From assembly GCA_000433115.1 (NCBI GenBank), contig FR892204.1, positions 2,219 through 8,023 of the forward strand: a DNA stretch of 5,805 bases, given 5' to 3'. How positions within the stretch are numbered: position 1 is the stretch's first letter; each line of letters opens with the position of its first letter. Positions 1 through 5,805 of the stretch are shown piece by piece. Source of the DNA: Ruminococcus sp. CAG:382. GTDB taxonomy: Bacteria; Bacillota; Clostridia; Oscillospirales; CAG-382. Under the pieces are notes generated by a model that saw only the letters and a program-made list of their open reading frames with translations, searched no databases and was not told the origin of the DNA. The position numbers and the translations under genes were made by a program.

Positions 1-710
1 CGGATAAGGCAGCAAAGCAGGAAAAGGCATGGGATGATGTGAAGCGCGGCTTTGCCCATCATTTCGGCGAACCGTTCAATCCGGAGCATGACATTCCTTC
101 AACCGAAGCATTTTGCAAACTGATGGAATACGCAAAAACGCAAAAGCCGGAAAAGCTTTTACTCTCAGGTGACGTCATTGACTATATTTCACCTGCGGCT
201 ATACGCTTTCTTGCAAAAAAACTCAATGAGTACGGTTCGGAATACATTTTTGTACCAGGTAACCACGAAGGAAGGCTTGATAAACATCCTGAGCTTATTC
301 CCTTTTCACACGGCGACTCCGTGCAAATATATAACGGCGACGGCTTCATTATCGCAGGTGTCGACAACAGCGAAAAAACCGTTTCGGACAAACAACTCGG
401 AGAACTTGAAAAGTTACTGATGGGAAAAACCCCGGTCGTTCTTCTCATGCACATTCCCATTGCGACGGAAATGAACAGCTCTGAAATGAAAAAGTTTGAC
501 GATTACTATGTAATTTCGGACAAGCTTACCGACAAAAATGCTCTGAAGTTTCTAAGCCTCGTGCGCCGCCCCGATTCAGCCGTAAAAGCCATTTTGTGCG
601 GTCACGTTCACGGTTACCATTTTTCGTATTTTGCCGAAGGAAAACCACAGATCTGCGCTTCAAGCGGAATGGTGGGATTCGTACACAAATTCACAATATC
701 AGGAACATAA
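1..710 (+). CDS. Calcineurin-like metallophosphoesterase, 5'-truncated by window edge
   Basis: The reading frame is open from the first base (first full codon at 3-5) to TAA at 708-710, so about 235 C-terminal residues are visible and the true start lies upstream. A GTG at 39 is in frame, but the frame continues before it without a stop, so it is not the likely start. Four of the five signature blocks of the Metallophos superfamily appear in order: GDVID (visible residues about 56-60), GNHE (86-89), a metal-ligand histidine in LLMHIP (about 150), and GHVHG (200-204). The N-terminal DxH block is missing only because of the window edge. The family hydrolyses phosphoesters (cyclic nucleotides, nucleotides, phosphoproteins or nucleic acids) at a two-metal centre, and nothing here fixes the substrate. 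No membrane segment is visible, so a cytosolic enzyme is likely unless the unseen N-terminus carries a signal. It converges on the phosphate transporter gene and shares a terminator with it. Confidence 0.9.
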   Translation, partial: DKAAKQEKAWDDVKRGFAHHFGEPFNPEHDIPSTEAFCKLMEYAKTQKPEKLLLSGDVIDYISPAAIRFLAKKLNEYGSEYIFVPGNHEGRLDKHPELIPFSHGDSVQIYNGDGFIIAGVDNSEKTVSDKQLGELEKLLMGKTPVVLLMHIPIATEMNSSEMKKFDDYYVISDKLTDKNALKFLSLVRRPDSAVKAILCGHVHGYHFSYFAEGKPQICASSGMVGFVHKFTISGT

Positions 711-718
711 AACAGTTC

Positions 719-742
719 AGGAGCGCGAAAAACCGCGCTCCT
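719..742. terminator. Bidirectional intrinsic terminator between convergent genes
   Basis: A perfect 9-bp stem (719-727 with 734-742) is built on GGAGCGCG and CGCGCTCC and closed by the 6-nt loop AAAAAC. On the plus strand it starts 8 bases after the metallophosphoesterase stop and is followed by TCATCTTTTT (743-752). On the minus strand it starts 8 bases after the transporter stop codon (751-753) and is followed by a TGAACTGTTTTATG tail. The position between two converging stop codons and T-rich tails on both sides support termination in both directions. The plus-strand T-run overlaps the transporter's stop codon. Confidence 0.85.
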
Positions 743-750
743 TCATCTTT

Positions 751-2496
751 TTATATGCTGTATTTCTCCGCGTATTGATTGTAAAGCGAAGCAAAGTCTT
801 TGTTTTCCATTGACTTAACGGAGTTGAGATAATTGTGGGCATCGAAGCTGTTCATCGCAACTTCAAGCTGCGCGACGGCGATATTGGAACAATGGTCGGA
901 AACGCGTTCAATATTCGTCAGTATATCGGAGAACACAAATCCCTGCTTAATTGTACACTCATTGTTCTGCAAACGTGTGATATGACGCGATTTTGCTTCG
1001 AAAACAAGTGTATCGATAACCTGCTCAAGCGGTTCAACACGCTCTGCGGCGGCAACATCATCGTTTTCAAAAGCGGATGTTGTAAGCTCGACAATTTCGC
1101 TAAGTGCGGCGTTTATGACATTAAGCTCACGCATTGCATCGGGTGAAAAAGAAAGATTTTTATCTTTAAGTTCCTCAACCGATTTTACAATATTGAGCGA
1201 ATGGTCGCCTATGCGTTCGAAGTCGCCGATCGTATGCAGATAGCTTGCAATGGTTTTGCTGTCATTTTCGGAAACTGTATGGTTTGAAAGCTCCACAAGG
1301 AATGAGCCGAGCTTGTCCTCATAATCGTCAAGCTCCTGCTCGGTTTTATATATTTTTTCAATAATTTTGGCATCATACCCGTCAGTGAGACGGATGGCTT
1401 CGTGAATAGAATCTTTCGATATTTCCGCCATCTTAACCATGCGCTTTGTACATTCCGAAATTGCAAGTGCAGGTGTATTGAGGAGGCGTGAGTCAAGAAA
1501 AGCAAATTCATCATCGTTACCCTTATCCGGAACAACAATTTCGGCAAGTCTCACGAGAAGGTTGCGGAACGGGAGGAGCATAATTGTCGTGACAATGTTG
1601 AAAACACTGTGTACGAACGCGACACCGACCGGATCAATTGCAGCATCCATAAATGCAAAGTCGACAAACGCACCAATCGAATAGAAAAGTATGAAAAAAG
1701 CAACCGTGCCGATAACATTGAAAAGTATATGAATAGCAGCAACACGTTTTGCGTTTTTGTTGACACCGATGCTTGAAAGCAAAGATGTCACGCAGGTGCC
1801 TATATTCTGCCCGAGCACTATCGGTATCGCCATACGATAGCTGATAAGTCCTGCGAGAGACAGCGATTGCAAAATACCGACCGATGCGGCAGAGCTTTGA
1901 ATAATACCGGTGAAAAGAGCGCCGACAAGAACACCGAGGAAAGGATTTTCGAAAGCGGTGAGCAGATTTGCGAATTCAGGTACATCACGAAGCGGCGAGA
2001 CAGAGTCGCTCATCAGCGTCATACCGTACATCAGCACTGCAAAGCCGAGCAGAATCGTTCCGATATCCTTACGTTTTTTCTTAGGCTTTGTCATTATCAG
2101 CAGAATGCCGATAAGTGCGACGATCGGTGAAAACGATTCGGGGTTCAGAAGCCTGACAAATACATTGTTGCTTTCTATTCCCGCAAGGCTCAGTAGCCAT
2201 GCGGTAAGAGTGGTACCTACATTCGAGCCCATAATAACCGAAACGGTCTGCGAGAGCTGCATAATGCCGGAGTTAACAAGTCCGACAAGCATGACGGTCA
2301 TGGCGGATGAAGACTGAATGGCAATGGTTATAAGTGCACCGAGTGCAAAACCCTTGAACGGATTTGAAGTTATTGAGTCAAGAGTTCGTTCAAGCTTACC
2401 GCCAGACACCTTTTCCAGCCCTGTCGACATTATGTTCATGCCGAACAGGAAGAAAGAAAGTCCGCCTATGAGCGTTAATAAGGAAAAAATGTCCAT
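751..2496 (-). CDS. Na+/phosphate cotransporter with C-terminal PhoU-like domain
   Basis: This 581-residue inner-membrane protein belongs to the NptA/type II Na/Pi cotransporter family and is expected to import inorganic phosphate with sodium. The N-terminal half (about 1-315) is strongly hydrophobic with eight or nine plausible membrane segments. It carries the two inverted-repeat signatures: QSSSA at 61-65 followed by GSNVGTT at 90-96, then QSSAAS at 200-205 followed by GQNIGT at 229-234. After a charged linker (about 320-340), the cytosolic tail (about 345-560) has two PhoU-type helical repeats with metal-binding motifs GDFERIGDHSLNI (424-436) and NIERVSDHCSNIA (528-540). Length and order are normal for clostridial members. 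The ATG at 2496 is preceded by a good ribosome site. The gene starts 12 bp after cimA stops, so cotranscription is likely. No Pho-box-like site was recognised. Direction of transport and phosphate specificity come from the family and are not shown by the sequence. Confidence 0.93.
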   Translation of the reverse strand: MDIFSLLTLIGGLSFFLFGMNIMSTGLEKVSGGKLERTLDSITSNPFKGFALGALITIAIQSSSAMTVMLVGLVNSGIMQLSQTVSVIMGSNVGTTLTAWLLSLAGIESNNVFVRLLNPESFSPIVALIGILLIMTKPKKKRKDIGTILLGFAVLMYGMTLMSDSVSPLRDVPEFANLLTAFENPFLGVLVGALFTGIIQSSAASVGILQSLSLAGLISYRMAIPIVLGQNIGTCVTSLLSSIGVNKNAKRVAAIHILFNVIGTVAFFILFYSIGAFVDFAFMDAAIDPVGVAFVHSVFNIVTTIMLLPFRNLLVRLAEIVVPDKGNDDEFAFLDSRLLNTPALAISECTKRMVKMAEISKDSIHEAIRLTDGYDAKIIEKIYKTEQELDDYEDKLGSFLVELSNHTVSENDSKTIASYLHTIGDFERIGDHSLNIVKSVEELKDKNLSFSPDAMRELNVINAALSEIVELTTSAFENDDVAAAERVEPLEQVIDTLVFEAKSRHITRLQNNECTIKQGFVFSDILTNIERVSDHCSNIAVAQLEVAMNSFDAHNYLNSVKSMENKDFASLYNQYAEKYSI

Positions 2497-2501
2497 GTAA
2501 A

Positions 2502-2507
2502 TCCTCT
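2502..2507 (-). promoter_or_regulatory. Ribosome binding site of the Na/Pi transporter gene
   Basis: The minus strand reads AGAGGA, then five bases (TTTAC), then the ATG at 2496. The site begins one base after the cimA stop codon (2511-2509), so ribosomes finishing cimA are on the site used to start the transporter. This fits translational coupling and supports the chosen start. Confidence 0.75.
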
Positions 2508-2508
2508 T

Positions 2509-4074
2509 TTATATCAATCCGCTGTCAGCAGACAGCTTGTATTCAACCGATTCGCAAAGCGCATTCCAGCTTGCCTCAATTATATCCGGAGAAACGCCTG
2601 TCGTCCGCCACGAGCGATGGCTGTCATGCGACTCAATGTTAACAATTACCCTTGCGGCGGTTGCCGAACGTGAATCTATGACACGCACACGATAGTCGGA
2701 AAGCCTCATTTCCGAAAGAGACGGATAAAACTCACCGAGTCCCTTGCGGAGAGCATTATCTATTGCGTTAACGGGACCGATCCCCTCGTCGGCAACAAGA
2801 CTGCTCTTACCGTCAACAGATATTTTAAGCAAAACCGAGCTGGGACATTCTTTTTTTATCGGATTACCGAGTACTATTTTGAAATCAAGAAGGTCAAAAA
2901 ACTTTTTACGCTTTCCGAGCGCTTCAAGTGCAAGCAGCGTCACTGTTCCGTCAGCATTTTCAAGCTGATAGCCATCAGATTCACGTTTTTTTATAAGTTC
3001 GAGGAGTTTCGACACCGCATCCGAGTTTTTGGCGACATTAATTCCGAGCCGACTGAATTTTTCAACGACCGCAGATCTGCCGCTCTGATTTGAGACGAGA
3101 TACTCCGTGTGATTGCCGACAAGCTCCGGATCGATATGCTGAAACGCTTCCGGATATTTTATTTCCGCGTCAATATGAGTTCCCGCCTTATGCGAAAACG
3201 CATATCTCCCGACGTATGGGTCTCGCTCCGAAAAAGGTGTATTTGTTATGTCGGCAATACGGCGCGCGGCGCGTGTCAGTTCTGCAAGCTTTTCGGGCGC
3301 GATGACGTCATAGCCGAGTTTGAGCTGCAAATCGGGAATAACTGTACATAGATTTGTGTTGCCGCAGCGTTCGCCGAGTCCGCAGAACGTGCCGTGAACA
3401 TCCACCGCACCGGCACGGCAAGCTGCCATCGTATTCGCGACGGCAAGTCCGGCATCATTATGGCAATGAATTCCTATCGGGACTTTAATATGTTCGGCAG
3501 TAAGCAGGACTGCTTCCTCAACCTGCTCCGGAAGCATTCCGCCGTTTGTATCACAAAGAACCACACGTTTCGCGCCGGCATCTATTGCCGCTTTCAGTGA
3601 AGCGATTGCATACTCACGACTTTTACGCCAACCATCAAAATAATGTTCTGCTTCAAAAATAACATTATTTCCGCGGGCACCGAAAAAAGTTACCGAACGG
3701 CTGATCATGTCGAGATTTTCCTCAGGTGTCATCGCAAGCACATTTTTAACCTGCAGCACATCGGCTTTGCCAAACAGCGAAACATATTCAAACGCATATT
3801 GTGCCGTTTTTTCAAGTATAGCCTCGCCCTTTGCATTGCGCGCTGTCGGTGCGAATGCAACAATATTCACATTATCGGGGCGGCATTGTGCAAGACGCAA
3901 AAAAAGCTCCGCATCAACCGGAGAGATACCCGGTGACCCAGCCTCTATGAATTTAAATCCCAGACCACTCAGGACGTTTATTACCTTCAGCTTATCTGAC
4001 ACCGAAAAATTGACCTGTGCGCTTTGCGCACCGTCGCGCAGAGTAGTATCAAGAACAGAGAGCTTTTTATTCAT
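2509..4074 (-). CDS. cimA: Citramalate synthase (HMGL-like / LeuA-dimer family)
   Basis: The product is a cytosolic enzyme that condenses pyruvate and acetyl-CoA to (R)-citramalate, the first step of the threonine-independent route to 2-oxobutanoate and isoleucine. From the ATG at 4074 it is 521 residues, the usual size for the family. The TIM-barrel catalytic domain has DTTLRDGAQ (9-17), EAGSPG (44-49), the metal-ligand HCHND (203-207) and GLGERCGN (232-239), then HKAGTHID (295-302). The C-terminal regulatory dimer domain (about 375-521) ends with a SPDIIEASWNAL stretch like that of 2-isopropylmalate synthases. The EAGxPG block and the GERCGNxNL context point to citramalate synthase over isopropylmalate synthase, and a separate leuA tail lies nearby. 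Start choice: an in-frame TTG at 4083 would add three residues, but ATG at 4074 gives MNKKLSVLDTTLRDG, a typical family N-terminus. Its ribosome site is poor (only GTGG). Feedback inhibition by isoleucine is a family property. Substrate preference is inferred. Confidence 0.9.
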   Translation of the reverse strand: MNKKLSVLDTTLRDGAQSAQVNFSVSDKLKVINVLSGLGFKFIEAGSPGISPVDAELFLRLAQCRPDNVNIVAFAPTARNAKGEAILEKTAQYAFEYVSLFGKADVLQVKNVLAMTPEENLDMISRSVTFFGARGNNVIFEAEHYFDGWRKSREYAIASLKAAIDAGAKRVVLCDTNGGMLPEQVEEAVLLTAEHIKVPIGIHCHNDAGLAVANTMAACRAGAVDVHGTFCGLGERCGNTNLCTVIPDLQLKLGYDVIAPEKLAELTRAARRIADITNTPFSERDPYVGRYAFSHKAGTHIDAEIKYPEAFQHIDPELVGNHTEYLVSNQSGRSAVVEKFSRLGINVAKNSDAVSKLLELIKKRESDGYQLENADGTVTLLALEALGKRKKFFDLLDFKIVLGNPIKKECPSSVLLKISVDGKSSLVADEGIGPVNAIDNALRKGLGEFYPSLSEMRLSDYRVRVIDSRSATAARVIVNIESHDSHRSWRTTGVSPDIIEASWNALCESVEYKLSADSGLI

Positions 4075-4104
4075 AAGCCACAAAACACTACATACATGAA
4101 TTTA

Positions 4105-4140
4105 CCGCACTCCGGCGGAGTTTCCACCGCCGGAGTCCGG
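4105..4140 (-). terminator. Strong GC-rich hairpin after the SBP gene (partial terminator or mRNA-stabilising stem)
   Basis: A perfect 10-bp stem (4109-4118 with 4127-4136, ACTCCGGCGG and CCGCCGGAGT) extends past one C/C mismatch by three more pairs (4105-4107 with 4138-4140). Read on the minus strand the loop is TGGAAACT: a T/T mismatch, then one G-C pair closing a GAAA tetraloop. This favours a role in the minus-strand RNA. It begins 26 bases after the SBP stop and ends 30 bases before the cimA ATG. The sequence after it on the minus strand (TAAATTCATGTATG) has no proper T-run, so it is not a textbook intrinsic terminator. It may instead cause partial termination, or protect the SBP message from 3' decay and lower downstream expression. 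Confidence 0.6.
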
Positions 4141-4166
4141 CATAAAAATCGAATATTGGTTAGTTA

Positions 4167-5690
4167 TCAGCCTCTTGATTCGTACTGATCAATCAAAGTT
4201 TCAATCTCCGAATTGATGGAATCTTTGAGACTGTCGAGCTTGGAAACGATGTTTGAATCACCGCTCTGAACCATTCCGTAAAGAACAGACTTGATCTTTC
4301 CGAAATCATAAACTTCACCGATATCGTATTTGATATTGTTGAAAATGATTTCAAGCATTTCAAGATCTTCGTCGTTCTTTGCGTCTTTGCTCTTGAGGTT
4401 TACCTCCATATAAGCGGGAGTGAGGTAGTTCTTGGATTCGCAGGAAATAGCCTCAACCATATATGCAGAGAACTCGGGATCGCTGCAGTTATAAGGAATA
4501 GCAAAACCGACGGTTTCACCGGTACCGCAGTATGCATAGTACTGATCCTGATTGGTGTCTTTCTTAGGCATAGGAAGAATACCGAAGTTAGTGCCCGCAA
4601 TACGGAGCTTTGTCGTTGCGGAGAATGCAGAGGGACGGAACAGGACTCTTCCCTGCTTGAACGCTTCAAGCGATGTTACCCAAATCGGCTGTTCAAAGTC
4701 CTGTGCATAGCAACACCACGTACCTTTGGAAGCCATATCGGTAAGAATATTCTGGAGAGTGGTGGTTGCATCAGAGTCGGTGATAGTAAGATAAGGAAGA
4801 TCGTTGGAATCCTTTGAGCAGATATTGTATCCGAAGCATCCGTAGAACGAGAGCGCATCTGCATATGTGGTGAGTACGCCCCAGTTATCCTCGCCGGTCA
4901 TTCCGGATTCTCCGTCGGTATCGGCAGTGGCAAGCTTTGCAAATTCCATCATTTTGTCGTATGTCCATTCGCCGGACTTGACGAGATCATAGAGATTGGG
5001 GAGCTGAAGCTGGGTTGCGTAGTCGATATTGAAAAGGAGCGAAATCGTATTTACCTTGTTGAGGATGGTTATATCACCGGTTGTGAAATACAGACGATTT
5101 GCTACCGAATATGCATCATTTGCATACTGGCTGTACCACGGAGCATCAAGGTGCATATTTTCAAGTTCGGTAAGGTCACACAGCAAACCTTCCCTTGCCC
5201 AGTTTGCAAGCTGAGGAAGGACAGGCATGATTATGTCGTAAAGCTGTGTGCCGCTGTTGAGGTCAAGAAGAACGCTTGAATTGATGTTGTCATCCTTGAT
5301 AATGTTAAGGGTGACACCGTATTCCTCCTCAACAACTTCATTCTTTTTTTCGACTGCATTGATGAGGTTATCGCCGTAGTACTCGGTGTTGCCGACAATG
5401 AAGTCGTCAGACTGATAAATAGCGGAAGCTTCGCCTCTGACAATAATATTGATGGTTTTTCCCTCATACTTTGTCTTGTCAAAGTCGGTGACATAAATTC
5501 CGTTGCCGTTTGTGTACGGTTCATCGGGCTCTGTCGAGGTGACGGCACTTTCACCTTCAGTCGAAACAGACGAAGGCTGTGAAGCGACAGAATTGTCGCC
5601 GTTTGATGTTTCATTACCGTTATTGTTGCATGCAGTGAACGTTGCAGCCGCAAGCAGTAATGCCATCAGGAGACTTGCAATTTTTCTCAT
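4167..5690 (-). CDS. ABC-type extracellular solute-binding lipoprotein
   Basis: This 507-residue secreted lipoprotein should be the extracellular ligand-capturing part of an ABC importer. The N-terminus has MRK, a hydrophobic core, and a lipobox-like TFTAC with Cys21 as the predicted lipidated residue. Residues 22-60 are an Asn/Ser/Thr/Glu-rich tether. The mature part looks like family 1/8 binding proteins of clostridia: GDNLINAVEKKNEVVEEEYGV (split here as GDNLINAVEK and KNEVVEEEYGV, 106-126), SGEWTYDKMMEFAK (239-252), EAFKQGRVLF (342-351), FGILPMPKK (369-377) and GFAIPY (395-400). These features suggest a carbohydrate or similar organic solute, but the ligand cannot be read from the sequence. 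Start: ATG at 5690 has AAAGGAA upstream and puts the signal peptide at the N-terminus. A GTG further out at 5741 lies inside the preceding leuA frame and is rejected. The gene lies 22 bp after leuA and before cimA. No permease or ATPase gene is in the window. Confidence 0.9.
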   Translation of the reverse strand: MRKIASLLMALLLAAATFTACNNNGNETSNGDNSVASQPSSVSTEGESAVTSTEPDEPYTNGNGIYVTDFDKTKYEGKTINIIVRGEASAIYQSDDFIVGNTEYYGDNLINAVEKKNEVVEEEYGVTLNIIKDDNINSSVLLDLNSGTQLYDIIMPVLPQLANWAREGLLCDLTELENMHLDAPWYSQYANDAYSVANRLYFTTGDITILNKVNTISLLFNIDYATQLQLPNLYDLVKSGEWTYDKMMEFAKLATADTDGESGMTGEDNWGVLTTYADALSFYGCFGYNICSKDSNDLPYLTITDSDATTTLQNILTDMASKGTWCCYAQDFEQPIWVTSLEAFKQGRVLFRPSAFSATTKLRIAGTNFGILPMPKKDTNQDQYYAYCGTGETVGFAIPYNCSDPEFSAYMVEAISCESKNYLTPAYMEVNLKSKDAKNDEDLEMLEIIFNNIKYDIGEVYDFGKIKSVLYGMVQSGDSNIVSKLDSLKDSINSEIETLIDQYESRG

Positions 5691-5697
5691 TGAAAAA

Positions 5698-5704
5698 TTC
5701 CTTT
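5698..5704 (-). promoter_or_regulatory. Ribosome binding site of the solute-binding protein gene
   Basis: The minus strand reads AAAGGAA followed by TTTTTCA and the ATG at 5690, giving a normal spacing of 8-9 bases from the AGG core. This decides the start: it selects the methionine of the signal peptide over the GTG at 5741. The site lies in the 22-base gap after the leuA stop. Confidence 0.75.
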
Positions 5705-5712
5705 CATGTTTT

Positions 5713-5805
5713 TTATTGTTCGCATATATTGATGTCAGCACGGTTTATGGCATTAATATATGCTTTTATACTGGATTCAATTATATCGGTGGAAATTCCC
5801 TTTCC
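5713..5805 (-). CDS. leuA: 2-isopropylmalate synthase, last 30 codons only (truncated by window edge)
   Basis: The minus strand from the right edge is open for 30 codons to TAA at 5715-5713. It encodes GKGISTDIIESSIKAYINAINR followed by ADINICEQ (22 and 8 residues; the key blocks are STDIIESS and KAYINAINR). That is the characteristic end of the LeuA regulatory dimer domain, where family members read G-x-G-x-STDIIEAS-x-KAYLNALN. The full enzyme would condense acetyl-CoA with 2-ketoisovalerate in the first committed step of leucine synthesis. The neighbouring cimA ends with the related block SPDIIEASWNAL, which fits two paralogues in one cluster. Only the tail is visible, so the catalytic domain and the intactness of the gene cannot be judged. 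The identity rests on this short motif and on the cimA context. Confidence 0.78.
   Translation of the reverse strand, partial: GKGISTDIIESSIKAYINAINRADINICEQ
5722..5763. repeat. 9-bp perfect inverted repeat at the end of leuA
   Basis: GCATATATT (5722-5730) and AATATATGC (5755-5763) form a perfect inverted repeat with a 24-base spacer. It lies in the last codons of leuA, with its downstream arm ending 31 bases before the SBP start codon. It could form an AU-rich RNA stem or be a protein site. The arms are AT-rich and inside a coding region, so chance is a fair explanation. Confidence 0.3.

Noticed and set aside
1910..2317. Plus-strand open frame of 135 codons opposite the Na/Pi transporter
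   Set aside because: It is antisense to a clearly conserved membrane-protein frame, has an Arg/Ser/Thr-rich composition with no recognisable motif, and has no convincing ribosome site.
3302..3311. Perfect palindrome ATGACGTCAT (a similar TGACGTCA lies near position 170)
   Set aside because: Both copies lie inside well-supported coding sequence and are short enough to occur by chance. No other operator context is present.
3707..4099. Plus-strand open frame of 130 codons opposite cimA
   Set aside because: It is a shadow of the cimA catalytic domain, with no family resemblance.
4084..4166. Possible riboswitch or T-box leader in front of cimA
   Set aside because: The gap is only about 90 bases and holds a single hairpin. 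No T-box motif, specifier loop or anti-terminator pairing is visible.
5231..5653. Minus-strand open frame of 140 codons overlapping the SBP gene in another frame
   Set aside because: It shares its strand with the SBP gene, whose signal peptide, tether and binding-protein motifs are in the other frame. The composition looks like a frame-shifted shadow.
5691..5741. Extension of the SBP start to the GTG at 5741
   Set aside because: It would put 17 polar residues before the signal peptide, overlap the leuA end, and ignore the AAAGGAA site placed for the ATG at 5690.
5745..5795. Possible promoter for the SBP gene in the leuA tail (TTGAAT with AT-rich hexamers such as TATATT or TATTAA downstream)
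   Set aside because: The -10 matches are poor or badly spaced, and the region is AT-rich coding sequence, so such matches are expected by chance.

Overview
The window reads as ordinary chromosomal DNA from an anaerobic Firmicute, most likely class Clostridia (Oscillospirales/Ruminococcaceae-like). This is inferred from the moderate GC content, the AGAGGA/AAAGGAA-type ribosome binding sites, a Na/Pi cotransporter fused to PhoU repeats, and a lipoprotein solute-binding protein of the kind common in gut clostridia. No 16S, tRNA, mobile element, CRISPR array or phage gene is visible.

Layout. At the left edge lies the 3' part of a plus-strand calcineurin-like metallophosphoesterase gene (1-710, start outside the window). 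It converges on a run of minus-strand genes, and the two transcription units meet at a compact bidirectional hairpin terminator (719-742). Read in the minus direction from the right edge, the run is: the last 30 codons of a 2-isopropylmalate synthase gene (leuA, 5805-5713, truncated by the window); a complete solute-binding lipoprotein gene (5690-4167); an intergenic strip of about 90 bp with a strong GC-rich hairpin (4105-4140); a citramalate synthase gene (cimA, 4074-2509); and, 12 bp further on, a Na+/phosphate cotransporter gene with a PhoU-like tail (2496-751).

How the genes fit together. LeuA and CimA are paralogous Claisen-condensing enzymes. They commit acetyl-CoA to leucine (from 2-ketoisovalerate) and to isoleucine through 2-oxobutanoate (from pyruvate), so the backbone of the run is branched-chain amino acid synthesis. 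The oddity is the solute-binding protein gene between them. It has no ABC permease beside it in this window and resembles sugar/oligosaccharide-type binding proteins, not the Leu/Ile/Val-binding family. The phosphate transporter is probably cotranscribed with cimA by position but has no obvious metabolic link to it.

I see no clear candidate for a new biological system. The points most worth checking are the leuA-SBP-cimA arrangement and the hairpin downstream of the SBP gene, whose loop suggests it works in the minus-strand RNA.
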